In this document: in pieces, positions 32,173-41,385 of the stretch
Numbering within the stretch: the first letter of the stretch is position 1
Layout of the letters: every line of letters begins with the position of its first letter
Source of the DNA: Vreelandella glaciei
GTDB taxonomy: Bacteria; Pseudomonadota; Gammaproteobacteria; Pseudomonadales; Halomonadaceae
Length of the DNA: 64,000 bases
Reading direction: 5' to 3'
NCBI RefSeq assembly: GCF_013415125.1
Contig: NZ_JACCDE010000004.1
Coordinates: 1 to 64,000 of the forward strand
Notes under the pieces: generated by a model
Told to the model about the DNA's origin: nothing
The model's database searches: none
What the model saw: the letters and a program-made list of their open reading frames with translations, nothing else
Made by a program: the position numbers and the translations under genes

Positions 32173-32817
32173 ATGATGCGCCGCTGTCCGCTCTGCGCGG
32201 AATCCACTACTGCGCTCTACCACCGGGATCGGCGTCGTGACTACTACCAGTGTGCCACGTGCAAACTGGTATTTGTCCCCCCTGAGCAGCACTTGAGCGC
32301 CGCTGCAGAAAAGGCCGAATATGATAAACATCAAAACTCGCCGCATGATACGGGATATAGACGCTTTCTAGGGCGTTTATTTACCCCGCTGTCGGCGAAG
32401 CTCGCTCCTAGTGCGCGTGGGCTTGATTTTGGTTCCGGGCCGGGGCCGACGCTGTCAGTTATGTTTGCCGAGCAAGGTTTTCAGGTGGCGATTTACGACC
32501 TCTTTTATGCCCCTGATACCGCGGTGCTTACTCAGACGTTCGATTTTATCACTGCCACAGAAGTGGTGGAGCATTTGTCGCAGCCTGGCCAAGTGCTGGC
32601 TCAACTGGCCGGACAGCTCGCGCCCGGTGGTTATCTTGGGCTGATGACCAAGCGCGTTTCCACCCCTGACGCTTTTGCTCGCTGGCACTATATTAGCGAC
32701 CCCACCCATATCAGCTTTTTTAGCGAAGAGACCTTCCGTTGGTGGGCTCAAAAGAATAATTTAGTAGTGGAATTTCCTGGGCCAGACACGGTTATTCTAC
32801 ACAAAACGCTAAGGTGA
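32173..32817 (+). CDS. Class I SAM-dependent methyltransferase with N-terminal zinc ribbon
   Basis: The 214-residue protein begins with a C-x2-C...C-x2-C ribbon (RRCPLCAEST and YYQCATCKLVF) and continues into a methyltransferase domain with GLDFGSGPGPTLSVMFAEQG near 82 and ATEVVEHLSQPGQVLAQL near 126. Such proteins are annotated as Methyltransf_11/23 enzymes of unknown substrate. The start at the double ATG at 32173 avoids overlap with the divergent VOC gene; a frame opening at 32131 is also possible. Confidence 0.83.
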   Translation: MMRRCPLCAESTTALYHRDRRRDYYQCATCKLVFVPPEQHLSAAAEKAEYDKHQNSPHDTGYRRFLGRLFTPLSAKLAPSARGLDFGSGPGPTLSVMFAEQGFQVAIYDLFYAPDTAVLTQTFDFITATEVVEHLSQPGQVLAQLAGQLAPGGYLGLMTKRVSTPDAFARWHYISDPTHISFFSEETFRWWAQKNNLVVEFPGPDTVILHKTLR

Positions 32818-32840
32818 ATAATTGTAACCTTAGAAAAGCA

Positions 32841-32870
32841 TTGACTTTGCCCCCTTGAGGGCAATAATTG
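32841..32870 (+). promoter_or_regulatory. Promoter with palindromic spacer upstream of MFS gene
   Basis: TTGACT and TAATTG form a sigma-70-like pair with an 18-base spacer. The whole spacer is an inverted repeat, TTGCCC-CCTTGA-GGGCAA, so it is probably also an operator. Confidence 0.5.
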
Positions 32871-32998
32871 CGCGCCGCTATCCCCGCCTGACTCGCTGTG
32901 CCAGGTGAGATAACGGATCTTGAGAAGTCGCTTTGAGGCGTTTCTCTCAACTGTTTTCCGCCCCTGTTTTCAACACGTTAAGTCAAGACGAGGTTTTC

Positions 32999-34372
32999 AT
33001 GTCGCGGCAACTGCTAGCCATGGCGCTGGCGCCCCTTCTAGGGCTCTTCATTCTCGGGATAGGCAACGGTTTTCTTGCCACCTTAATTACCGTGCGCCTC
33101 GATGCCGCCGGTGAGTCAGCCACGGTGATCGGGATTGTCTCGTCGGCTTACTTTATCGGCTTAGCCTTAGGCGCAATGGTGAATGACCGCCTGCTGCTGC
33201 GCATTGGCCATATTCGCGCCTACGGTAGTTTTGCCTCTTTGGTGGCCGTCACGGTACTGCTGCAAGGCTTGTTTTTCGACCCCTGGGCGTGGTTTGCGCT
33301 GCGCTTGGTCGGCGGCTGGGCCACGGTCGGGGTTTATCTGGTTATAGAGAGCTGGCTATTGACCGCCGGTGATCAAAGAGTCCGTGGCCGCCTGTTGGCG
33401 CTGTATATGATTTCGCTGTATGCCGCCGGTGTAGTGGGCCAACTACTACTCGGTGTGACCAACGCCATGGGCGTCACTGCGCCCTTTATGGTGATTGGCC
33501 TACTGGCTTCGCTCTCTGTGCTGCCCATGGCGATGATTCCCCGCGTATCACCGATTATGGAGCATGCCGAACCGCTGCCCCCGCATCGTTTGATTACCCT
33601 GACACCCACTGGCGTGATGGGTAGTTTAGGCTCGGGTATGGTCGTCGCAGCGGCCTACACGCTGTTGCCACTCTATCTGCAGCGTAATGGTATGAGCGTG
33701 AGTCAGGTGGGGCAGATGATGGCGGTCCTCATCATGGGGGCCATGTTGCTGCAATACCCGATTGGCCGCTGGTCGGATCGCCATGACCGCCAGATGGTAC
33801 TGATCGCCATCAGCGGTTTCTGTGTGCTTATCTCCGCGGCGATGCTCTGGCTACCCCTTTCGACACCGCTATTGGCAGTGCTGCTGTTCCTGCTCGGCGG
33901 TGGCGTCTTTGCCCTTTATCCAGTGGCCGTAAGCCACGCCGCCGACCGTGCGCCCGCAGGGGCGCTGGTGCGCATGAGCCAGGGCCTGCTGTTGATTAAC
34001 TCGATTGGCGCCACGATCAGCCCGCTGATGATCTCCCCGGTGATGACCGTAATGGGCGATGCGGGCCTGTTCTGGGCCTTCGGCTCCCTAAGTCTGTTCT
34101 TTGTGATGTTCTTCTCCTGGCGCCGCAGCGTGCGCCCAGCGCCGGTGCCCGTGGCGCCCTTTACACCGACAACGCCAATGACCGCCGCCGGTGCCGAGCT
34201 GGTGGTCACCGAAGAGTTGATGCAGGGGGCACTGGAGCACGAGCACTTGGAGGATCTCTCCGATGCCGTATGGGACGTTGACGCCGCCGAACCTGTGGTG
34301 GGACCGCCCGCGGAAGATGAGAGCCATATCACTTATTATGATGATGTGGAGCAAGCAATTGAGCGAAAATAA
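32999..34372 (+). CDS. MFS transporter (YcaD-like)
   Basis: The 457-residue protein has 12 helices and the major-facilitator layout, with NDRLLLRIGHIRAYG in loop 2-3 and YPIGRWSDRHDRQM in the second half. It resembles YcaD/UPF0226-type transporters. It ends with a long acidic cytoplasmic tail of about 75 residues (rich in Glu and Asp), which is more than usual. The start at 32999 has GAGG 7 bases upstream. The substrate is unknown. The promoter at 32841-32870 with a palindromic spacer probably drives it. Confidence 0.88.
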   Translation: MSRQLLAMALAPLLGLFILGIGNGFLATLITVRLDAAGESATVIGIVSSAYFIGLALGAMVNDRLLLRIGHIRAYGSFASLVAVTVLLQGLFFDPWAWFALRLVGGWATVGVYLVIESWLLTAGDQRVRGRLLALYMISLYAAGVVGQLLLGVTNAMGVTAPFMVIGLLASLSVLPMAMIPRVSPIMEHAEPLPPHRLITLTPTGVMGSLGSGMVVAAAYTLLPLYLQRNGMSVSQVGQMMAVLIMGAMLLQYPIGRWSDRHDRQMVLIAISGFCVLISAAMLWLPLSTPLLAVLLFLLGGGVFALYPVAVSHAADRAPAGALVRMSQGLLLINSIGATISPLMISPVMTVMGDAGLFWAFGSLSLFFVMFFSWRRSVRPAPVPVAPFTPTTPMTAAGAELVVTEELMQGALEHEHLEDLSDAVWDVDAAEPVVGPPAEDESHITYYDDVEQAIERK

Positions 34373-34496
34373 AACGGCGTGGAGACGTTATCGGTAACGG
34401 GTGATACCTTGGGCTAATGGTGTAGGCAGGAGAGTGTTACTACTATCTATGGCACACTTTCAAACAATTGTTTAATTTTTCAGCCCGAGGTTCGCC

Positions 34497-36284
34497 ATGA
34501 ATGTTTACGCCGCACCGGTACGCGATTTGCGCTTTGTGCTCGAAGAGCTATTAGCGCACCGCTCGCTTAGCCTACCGGGCTTTGAAGAAGCCACGCCCGA
34601 TTTGCTCGAGGCGGTACTCGAAGAGGCCGCAAAGCTGGCCGGTGACGTCTGGGGACCGCTAAACAAGAGTGGTGATCTGCAGGGGGCCAAGCGCCACGCC
34701 GATGGCAGCGTGACGACACCGGAAGGCTTCGCAGCGGCTTACCAGGCGTATGTCGAGGGTGGCTGGAACGGTATTGGTGTATCAGAAGCGCTAGGCGGTC
34801 AGAACCTGCCCGAAGTGGTGGCTAGCGCGGTTCAGGAAATGCTCCACGGCGCTAATATGGCGCTGGGGCTCTGCCCCATGCTGACCGCTGGCGCTATCGA
34901 AGCGCTGGCGCACCATGGCAGCGATACCCTCAAAGCGACCTACTTGCCCAAACTGGTGGAAGGCACCTGGACGGGCACCATGAACCTCACCGAATCCCAA
35001 GCGGGATCGGATCTCTCCCAAGTGCGCACCCGCGCAGTGCCTGAAAGCGACCACTACCGCATCAGCGGCCAGAAGATCTATATCACCTGGGGCGAGCACG
35101 ACGCCGCCGAGAATATTATCCACCTGGTACTGGCCCGCAAGCCCGATGCACCGGCAGGCAACAAAGGCATCTCCCTGTTTTTGGTGCCCAAGTTCCTGGT
35201 TAACGAAGATGGCTCACTGGACGAGCACAACGATGTTACCTGCGCGTCCATTGAGCATAAGCTGGGCATTCACGGCTCGCCGACATGCACCCTAAGTTTT
35301 GGGGAAAACGGTGGAGCCATTGGCTACTTGGTCGGTGAAGAGGGCCGTGGTCTTAATCACATGTTCACCATGATGAACGAGGCGCGCCACAAAGTCGGCA
35401 TTCAGGGGATAGGCGTGGCCGAGCGAGCCTGCCAGCACGCCTTTGCCTACGCATTGGAGCGTCGCCAGGGGCGTTCTCCGAAAACGCGTGGTGGCGCTGA
35501 GTGCAGCATCAGCGATCACTTGGACGTACGCCGTATGCTGCTCTCCATGCGTTCGCGCACCGATGCGCTGCGCGCCCTGGCGTTGTACTGCGCGGCCGAG
35601 TTGGATACCGCCCGCCACGCTGAAAGTAACGATGCCCGCCAGGCTGCCCAGGCCCGCGCGGATATACTGATACCGGTGATCAAAAGCTTCTCTACCGATC
35701 AAGCGGTGGAGATTGCCTCCATGGGCATTCAGGTACACGGTGGGATGGGCTACGTGGAGGAGACCGGCGCGGCACAGCTGCTGCGCGATGCCCGCATTGC
35801 CCCCATTTACGAAGGCACTAACGGTATTCAGGCGCTCGATTTGGCGGGGCGGAAGCTTCAGCGTGACAACGGCGAAGCGCTCACCGCGTTGCTTCACGAC
35901 GTTGCCGCCACTGTGGAGCAGCTAAACGTCGACCCCGCACTAAAAGCGTTGGGCCGTGGCTTGGCCGCGGGCTTAGAAGACCTAAAAGCCGCCCAAGCGA
36001 TGGTGCTGGAACAAGGCCGCGACCCTGGAAACGGGGCAGATGCGGTGCAGGCTTATGCTACGCCGTTCCTTAACTTGGCGGGCCACGTGCTGTGTGCTTG
36101 GCAGATGGGGCAGGCGGCGCTTAGCGCCCAGGCAGCCCTTAACAACGGAAGCAATGATCCCTTCTATACTGCCAAGATGCGCAGCGCCGAATTTGCCATC
36201 ACGCAATGGCTGCCGGTAGGCCGCGCCCAACGCGCCGTGATTGAGGCGGGTATGCAGTGTTTAAGCGAGTTTGAGGTTCATTAA
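34497..36284 (+). CDS. Acyl-CoA dehydrogenase, DmdC-like
   Basis: The 595-residue flavoprotein oxidises an acyl-CoA to the enoyl-CoA. It has the acyl-CoA dehydrogenase core with LTESQAGSDLSQVRTRA near 164, EHKLGIHGSPTCTLSF near 255, IQVHGGMGYVEETGAAQLLRDARI near 410 and YEGTNGIQALDLAGRK near 440, plus a C-terminal extra domain. This long form is that of DmdC, the 3-methylmercaptopropionyl-CoA dehydrogenase, and related medium-chain enzymes. GAGG lies before the ATG. It heads a set with a ligase, hydroxyacyl-CoA dehydrogenase and enoyl-CoA hydratase. Confidence 0.9.
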   Translation: MNVYAAPVRDLRFVLEELLAHRSLSLPGFEEATPDLLEAVLEEAAKLAGDVWGPLNKSGDLQGAKRHADGSVTTPEGFAAAYQAYVEGGWNGIGVSEALGGQNLPEVVASAVQEMLHGANMALGLCPMLTAGAIEALAHHGSDTLKATYLPKLVEGTWTGTMNLTESQAGSDLSQVRTRAVPESDHYRISGQKIYITWGEHDAAENIIHLVLARKPDAPAGNKGISLFLVPKFLVNEDGSLDEHNDVTCASIEHKLGIHGSPTCTLSFGENGGAIGYLVGEEGRGLNHMFTMMNEARHKVGIQGIGVAERACQHAFAYALERRQGRSPKTRGGAECSISDHLDVRRMLLSMRSRTDALRALALYCAAELDTARHAESNDARQAAQARADILIPVIKSFSTDQAVEIASMGIQVHGGMGYVEETGAAQLLRDARIAPIYEGTNGIQALDLAGRKLQRDNGEALTALLHDVAATVEQLNVDPALKALGRGLAAGLEDLKAAQAMVLEQGRDPGNGADAVQAYATPFLNLAGHVLCAWQMGQAALSAQAALNNGSNDPFYTAKMRSAEFAITQWLPVGRAQRAVIEAGMQCLSEFEVH

Positions 36285-36300
36285 CGCTAATGTATCAGCT

Positions 36301-36329
36301 AGCACCGCCGCCCTAGAGGCGGCGGTGCT
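36301..36329. terminator. GC-rich hairpin between acyl-CoA genes
   Basis: AGCACCGCCGCC and GGCGGCGGTGCT form a perfect 12-base stem with a 5-base loop, followed by GTTTCT. It may terminate or attenuate transcription between the dehydrogenase and ligase genes. Confidence 0.65.
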
Positions 36330-36412
36330 GTTTCTAGGCTATCAAAACAACTATTTAAAACGCGCCCTTAAAACGAACGCTTTCAACAACATCAAAAAAC
36401 CAGGAGCCGACT

Positions 36413-38041
36413 ATGACCACCATTTTCGAGCAAGGCTTGCCCAAAACCTCAGCTAACCACGTACCGCTTTCACCGCTGACCTTTATTGAACGCTCCGCGT
36501 CGATCTATCCCGACTACCCGGCGGTGGTTCATGGTAGTACGCGGCGTACTTGGGGCCAATCCTGGGCGCGCTGCCGCCAGCTCGCTTCCGCCCTGCAGCA
36601 GCGGGGCATTCAGCCAGGTCAAACGGTGGCGGCGATGCTGCCTAATATCCCGGCAATGTTCGAGGCGCACTTCGGCGTGCCGCTGGCGGGCTGCGTGTTG
36701 AACACGCTGAATATTCGCCTGGATGCCGAGGCGATCAGCTATATGCTGGAGCACGGCGAGGCGAAAGCCATTTTGGTCGATCCCGAGTTTGCGGAGGTCA
36801 TCCAACAAGCCGTTGCCAAGCTAACCCACAAGCCGCTGATCATTGATGTTGCCGATGTAGAGTTTCTCGGCGACACGCAAGGCATTGGCGAGATTGAGTA
36901 CGAAGCGCTGCTTAACGAGGGCGACGCCAATTTTGCCTATCAACTGCCAGCGGATGAGTGGGACGCGATCTCGCTTAACTACACCTCTGGCACCACCGGT
37001 AAGCCCAAGGGCGTGGTTTACCACCACCGCGGCGCTTATCTCAACGCGGTGAGCAATATCATGGAGTGGGCAATGCCCCACCACCCGATCTACCTGTGGA
37101 CGCTACCGATGTTTCACTGCAACGGCTGGTGTTTCCCCTGGACCATTGCCGCCAACGCCGGAGTTAACGTGTGCCTGCGTCGCGTCGACCCGAAAAAGAT
37201 CATGCAGCTCATTGCCGAAGAGAAGGTCACTCACTTCAGCGGGGCGCCGATTATTCTTAATGGCCTCGTGAACCTGCCTGCGGAAGATAAGCATCAGTTC
37301 GATCATCCGGTCAAAGTCACCACCGCCGGTGCCGCGCCGCCTGCCTCGGTGATCGCCGGGGTGGAGAAGCTGGGCATTGAGGTAACCCACGTTTATGGCC
37401 TGACGGAAGTCTACGGGCCGGTAACCGTCTGTGCCTGGCGCGAAGCGTGGGATGAATTACCGCTGGAAGCACGGGCCAAAATCAAAGCCCGCCAGGGGGT
37501 GCGTTACCACATGCTCGAAGCGCTGTGCGTGGCAGATCCGCTCACCATGGAACCAGTACCCAAGGACGGCCAAACCATGGGTGAAATACTGATGCGCGGC
37601 AATAACGTTATGAAGGGCTATTTAAAGAACCCGGAAGCCACCCAGCAGGCGCTGGAGGGCGGCTGGTACCACACCGGCGACCTGGCGGTTTGGCATCCGG
37701 ATGGCTATATCGAGATTAAAGACCGCTCCAAGGACATCATTATTTCTGGCGGTGAAAATATCTCCACCATCGAGGTGGAGGACGCTATTTATGGCCATCC
37801 CGCCGTTGAAGAGGCAGCGGTGGTCGCCAAGCCTGACGAGAAGTGGGGTGAAACGCCCTGTGCCTTTGTGAAGCTCAAAGTCGGTTACGGCGAAGTCACC
37901 GAGGCCGATATTATCGCCCACTGCCGCGAACATTTGGCGGGCTATAAAGTGCCCAAAACGGTTATTTTCAGCGAGCTACCTAAAACATCGACGGGCAAGA
38001 TACAAAAATTCGTCTTGCGTGAAGAAGCTAAAAATCATTAA
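36413..38041 (+). CDS. Acyl-CoA ligase, DmdB/AlkK-like
   Basis: The 542-residue AMP-forming ligase activates a carboxylic acid to its CoA thioester. It has the P-loop-like YTSGTTGKPKGVVY near 188, VTHVYGLTEVYGP near 325, WYHTGDLAVWHPDGYIEIKDRSKDIIISGGENIS near 420 and the catalytic lysine in KTSTGKIQKFVLR near 528. The TLPMFHCNGWCFPW segment is typical for the branch with DmdB and medium-chain ligases. AGGAG precedes the ATG. It lies 128 bases after the DmdC-like gene, with a hairpin between. Confidence 0.92.
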   Translation: MTTIFEQGLPKTSANHVPLSPLTFIERSASIYPDYPAVVHGSTRRTWGQSWARCRQLASALQQRGIQPGQTVAAMLPNIPAMFEAHFGVPLAGCVLNTLNIRLDAEAISYMLEHGEAKAILVDPEFAEVIQQAVAKLTHKPLIIDVADVEFLGDTQGIGEIEYEALLNEGDANFAYQLPADEWDAISLNYTSGTTGKPKGVVYHHRGAYLNAVSNIMEWAMPHHPIYLWTLPMFHCNGWCFPWTIAANAGVNVCLRRVDPKKIMQLIAEEKVTHFSGAPIILNGLVNLPAEDKHQFDHPVKVTTAGAAPPASVIAGVEKLGIEVTHVYGLTEVYGPVTVCAWREAWDELPLEARAKIKARQGVRYHMLEALCVADPLTMEPVPKDGQTMGEILMRGNNVMKGYLKNPEATQQALEGGWYHTGDLAVWHPDGYIEIKDRSKDIIISGGENISTIEVEDAIYGHPAVEEAAVVAKPDEKWGETPCAFVKLKVGYGEVTEADIIAHCREHLAGYKVPKTVIFSELPKTSTGKIQKFVLREEAKNH

Positions 38042-38112
38042 CCAGCCCTAATAGAAATAAGCACTAGCGGTGATGACCGCCAGTAGTGATAACCAATATG
38101 AGGAGAGCGTGC

Positions 38113-38961
38113 ATGAGTGATCAACAAATTGGCGTAGTGGGCGCCGGTACCATGGGGCAGGGGATTGCCCAGGTAGTGGCTGCCAGTGGCTTTAACGTGC
38201 GCCTTTTCGATGTGGCCGAAGAGCAGCTTGGCCGCGCCAAGGCGAATATCGATAAAGGCTTGGGTAAATTGGTCACTAAAGAGAAAATCAGCGAGGCAGA
38301 TAAAAGTGCCGCTCTCGCCCGTCTATCGACCACTACCACACTCAATGCTCTCAGCGACTGCACGATCATTATCGAGGCGGCCCCCGAACAGCCCGAACTC
38401 AAAGAGAAGCTGTTTCGCGATCTTAGCCAAATGAGCAGCACGGCTATTTTAGCCTCCAACACCTCGTCGCTGTCGCTCACCCGCCTGGCGGCGGTATGCG
38501 AGCACCCTGAGCGCGTGGTGGGCATGCATTTCTTCAATCCGGTGCCGGTGCTCAAACTGGTGGAAGTGATTCGCGCCGAGCAAACCTCGGACGCTACCGT
38601 GACCGAGATTGAAACGCTCGCAAAGGCGCTGGGCAAAACCGCCGTGCCGGTAGGTGATGCGCCGGGCTTTGCTGTGAACCGACTGTTGGTGCCCATGATC
38701 AATGAGGCAGCGTTCATCGTGCAGGAGGGCACCGCAACGCCGGAAGCGATTGATAACGCTATGAAACTAGGCGCGGCTCACCCCATGGGGCCGCTAGCGC
38801 TGGCGGATTTAATTGGGCTGGATGTTTGCTTGGCGATCATGGAAGTGCTTCAAGAGGGCTTTGGTGACCCGAAATACCGTCCTTGCCCACTGCTTAAGCG
38901 CATGGTCGCAGCGGGCTATCTTGGCCGTAAGAGCGGCCGCGGCTTTTATCACTACGACTAG
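38113..38961 (+). CDS. 3-hydroxybutyryl-CoA dehydrogenase-like (HAD)
   Basis: The 282-residue NAD-dependent enzyme oxidises 3-hydroxyacyl-CoA. It begins with the Rossmann motif IGVVGAGTMGQGIAQVVA and has the family segments ASNTSSLSLTRLA near 112, VGMHFFNPVPVLKLVEVI near 133 with catalytic His, and DAPGFAVNRLLVPMINEA near 180, ending in LGRKSGRGFYHYD. It is a one-domain-plus-C-domain enzyme of PaaH/Hbd size. AGGAG lies before the ATG at 38113. Confidence 0.92.
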   Translation: MSDQQIGVVGAGTMGQGIAQVVAASGFNVRLFDVAEEQLGRAKANIDKGLGKLVTKEKISEADKSAALARLSTTTTLNALSDCTIIIEAAPEQPELKEKLFRDLSQMSSTAILASNTSSLSLTRLAAVCEHPERVVGMHFFNPVPVLKLVEVIRAEQTSDATVTEIETLAKALGKTAVPVGDAPGFAVNRLLVPMINEAAFIVQEGTATPEAIDNAMKLGAAHPMGPLALADLIGLDVCLAIMEVLQEGFGDPKYRPCPLLKRMVAAGYLGRKSGRGFYHYD

Positions 38962-39078
38962 CTTGCGTCGATGAGAAGAGCGGGGCATAAAGAAGTCATT
39001 GCCACTCAACCAAGCGTTCGCTAGGGTTGAGTGGTATCCACTTTCATATTCAATAATAAATCGAATAAGGAGTCCGCC

Positions 39079-39852
39079 ATGAGCGAAGCAGTGATCGAGA
39101 AGGTTGATAACGATGGGATGGTGCGACTGACCATCAATCGTCCTAAAGCGCTGAATGCCCTTAACAGCGAAGTGCTTGCCGCGCTGGAAGCGCATCTGGT
39201 TGAGCTTGAAGCCCACCCGAACCTACGCGCCGTACTGATTACCGGTGCGGGCGAGAAGTCCTTCGTGGCGGGTGCGGATATCACTGAAATGCGTGAAAAA
39301 ACACCCGAAGAAGCGCGGGCCTTCGCCAGCCAAGCGCTGCGTACCATTAAACGCCTAGAGACACTTCCCGTGCCGGTGGTCGCGCTGGTGAACGGGTTTT
39401 GCCTTGGCGGCGGCTGCGAACTGGCACTGGCCTGCGACTGGGCTGTAGCCAGCGACAACGCGGTGTTTGGTCAACCGGAAGTGCTGCTGGGCGTCATTCC
39501 TGGCTTTGGCGGCACCCAGCGCCTACCGCGCCGCGTTGGCCCTGCGATGGCGATTGATCTGGTTACTACCGGGCGCAAAATCGATGCCCAAGAAGCGCTG
39601 CGTATCGGCCTAGTGAACCGGGTAATGCCGCAAGCGGAGCTCGAGAGCTACGTTGAAGAGCTCACTAAGCAACTCAAAGGCAACGGCCCACAGTCAGTGC
39701 GCGGCGCCAAGCAGGCAGTTCACGACGGTATGGATCAAGACCTTGATAGCGCACTAGCGCTGGAAACCAGCCTGTTCGCCTTCTGCTTTGCCGGTGACGA
39801 GCAAAAAGAGGGCATGGCGGCATTTGTCGAGAAGCGCAAACCGAACTTCTAA
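39079..39852 (+). CDS. Enoyl-CoA hydratase
   Basis: The 257-residue crotonase-fold enzyme hydrates 2-enoyl-CoA. The oxyanion hole is formed by KSFVAGADITEM near 61 and GFCLGGGCELALACD near 103, and the catalytic glutamates lie in GQPEVLLGVIPGFGGTQRL near 128. AAGGAG precedes the ATG at 39079; an upstream ATG at 39031 has none. Together with the ligase, dehydrogenase and hydroxyacyl-CoA dehydrogenase it completes most of a short beta-oxidation-type route; a thiolase is not present in the window. Confidence 0.92.
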   Translation: MSEAVIEKVDNDGMVRLTINRPKALNALNSEVLAALEAHLVELEAHPNLRAVLITGAGEKSFVAGADITEMREKTPEEARAFASQALRTIKRLETLPVPVVALVNGFCLGGGCELALACDWAVASDNAVFGQPEVLLGVIPGFGGTQRLPRRVGPAMAIDLVTTGRKIDAQEALRIGLVNRVMPQAELESYVEELTKQLKGNGPQSVRGAKQAVHDGMDQDLDSALALETSLFAFCFAGDEQKEGMAAFVEKRKPNF

Positions 39853-39882
39853 GGTTTGATTAATTACAGTTTTACTTATTTA

Positions 39883-39911
39883 GGGGGTGGCGCTTGCGTC
39901 ACCCCCGTTTT
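39883..39911 (+). terminator. Rho-independent terminator after enoyl-CoA hydratase
   Basis: GGGGGTG pairs with CACCCCC around an inner CG/CG pair and CTTG loop, followed by GTTTT. It closes the acyl-CoA gene set. Confidence 0.75.
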
Positions 39912-39952
39912 ATTCTCGAAAACTAACGATTACCTTCAAGAGAACTGCCACT

Positions 39953-40570
39953 ATGCAATGGGCCGCTTTTATCCTCGCTGCGCTTGGTTTCGCCTATTTA
40001 CCTGGGCCTGCAATGCTATATACCGCAGCGCAGACGTTGGGGCGCGGCCGACGGGCTGGGTGGCTAGCGGTCATCGGTGTGCATATGGGGTGTTATGTGC
40101 ATGTGGTGGCCGCCGCGCTAGGATTAGCGCTGCTGTTTGCAGCGATTCCACCTGCCTACATCGCCATGAAAATCATCGGTGGGCTCTACCTGCTCTGGAT
40201 GGGGCTGCGGCTATGGCAGCAGGGCATTCGCGCCCACGGCGAAGAGGTGCCGCTGGCAACCACGAAACGCGTGCTGCGCGACAGCTTTCTGGTGGAGATG
40301 CTCAACCCTAAAACCGCGCTTTTCTTTGTCGCGTTTCTGCCTCAATTTGTGCAACCCGAGAGCGCTATGCCCGTAGCATGGCAGCTGCTCTGGCTGGGTA
40401 TCGCCACCAATGCGCTGTTCTCATCGGCGGATGTCGTGGTGGTGCTGCTGGCCAGCCCGTTGCGTGAGTGGTTACAAAAATCCCATGGCTCCTCCCGGCT
40501 CATTCAGCGCATTGGGGGCAGCGTATTAATGGGACTAGGCGGTAATACGCTGGCTCAGGCAACACGTTAA
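39953..40570 (+). CDS. LysE/RhtB family amino-acid exporter
   Basis: The 205-residue membrane protein has six helices and the LysE hallmark AYLPGPAMLYTAAQTLGRGRRAG near residue 15, followed by LNPKTALFFVAFLPQFV near 118. Members export amino acids or related small molecules. The start at 39953 opens a normal first helix; a longer frame upstream overlaps the terminator. The substrate is unknown. Confidence 0.9.
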   Translation: MQWAAFILAALGFAYLPGPAMLYTAAQTLGRGRRAGWLAVIGVHMGCYVHVVAAALGLALLFAAIPPAYIAMKIIGGLYLLWMGLRLWQQGIRAHGEEVPLATTKRVLRDSFLVEMLNPKTALFFVAFLPQFVQPESAMPVAWQLLWLGIATNALFSSADVVVVLLASPLREWLQKSHGSSRLIQRIGGSVLMGLGGNTLAQATR

Positions 40571-40620
40571 GGGTGCTTACTTACACCGGCTAATCCAATT
40601 CCCCACATAAGGAGCGCTGC

Positions 40621-41316
40621 ATGTTTGATCTCTATATTGCCAACAAGAATTACTCTTCTTGGTCGCTGCGCCCTTGGGTGTTGATGAAAGCGCTGGAGAT
40701 TCCGTTTAACGAACACCTGATGCCGTTTGAAGGCGGCTTTGGCGCTAGCCATGACGTTTACACCCGCTTTTCGCCATCGGGCTTAGTGCCTTGTTTAGTG
40801 GATAGGGAGAGTGATCTGGCGGTGTGGGATTCGCTGGCGATTGTTGAATATTTGGCCGAGCAACATGCCGACGTATGGCCGAGTGATAAAACCGCCCGCG
40901 CCTGGGCGCGCTCAGCTACTGCTGAAATGCATAGCGGCTTTGGCGCCCTGCGTGATGATTGTTCAATGAACTGCGGTGTGCGGGTGGCATTGAATAGTTT
41001 ATCGTCCAATCTCAAGGCCGATGTGAACCGCTTAGATGCGCTATGGCAGCAGGGGCTTGAGCGCTTTGGCGGGCCGTTTTTAGCGGGTGAACAATTCTCA
41101 GCGGTAGATGCGTTTTATGCCCCTGTGGCGTTTCGCGTACAGACATTCAACCTGCCGATAAGTGAGAAATCCCAGTCCTATGTCGAGCGCCTGTTAGCAC
41201 TGCCTGCCATGCAGGCCTGGTATCAAGCCGCGCTAGCAGAAACGTGGCGCGAACCTATGCACGAAGCTGAAACGCTAAAGAATGGCACGCTGGAAGTTGA
41301 TTACCGCACGTCTTAA
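40621..41316 (+). CDS. Glutathione S-transferase family protein
   Basis: The 231-residue protein has an N-terminal thioredoxin-like domain with NKNYSSWSLRPWVLMKAL near residue 8 (likely catalytic Ser) and AVWDSLAIVEYLAEQH near 69, and an all-helical C-domain. Enzymes like this conjugate or reduce substrates with glutathione in the cytosol. AAGGAG precedes the ATG. Neighbours give no clear substrate. Confidence 0.9.
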   Translation: MFDLYIANKNYSSWSLRPWVLMKALEIPFNEHLMPFEGGFGASHDVYTRFSPSGLVPCLVDRESDLAVWDSLAIVEYLAEQHADVWPSDKTARAWARSATAEMHSGFGALRDDCSMNCGVRVALNSLSSNLKADVNRLDALWQQGLERFGGPFLAGEQFSAVDAFYAPVAFRVQTFNLPISEKSQSYVERLLALPAMQAWYQAALAETWREPMHEAETLKNGTLEVDYRTS

Positions 41317-41385
41317 CCTTGGGACAATTCACCAGCGACACTCGGCATCGGGTACACTAGCGCAAATTTTCGTTTGGAAACGTCC

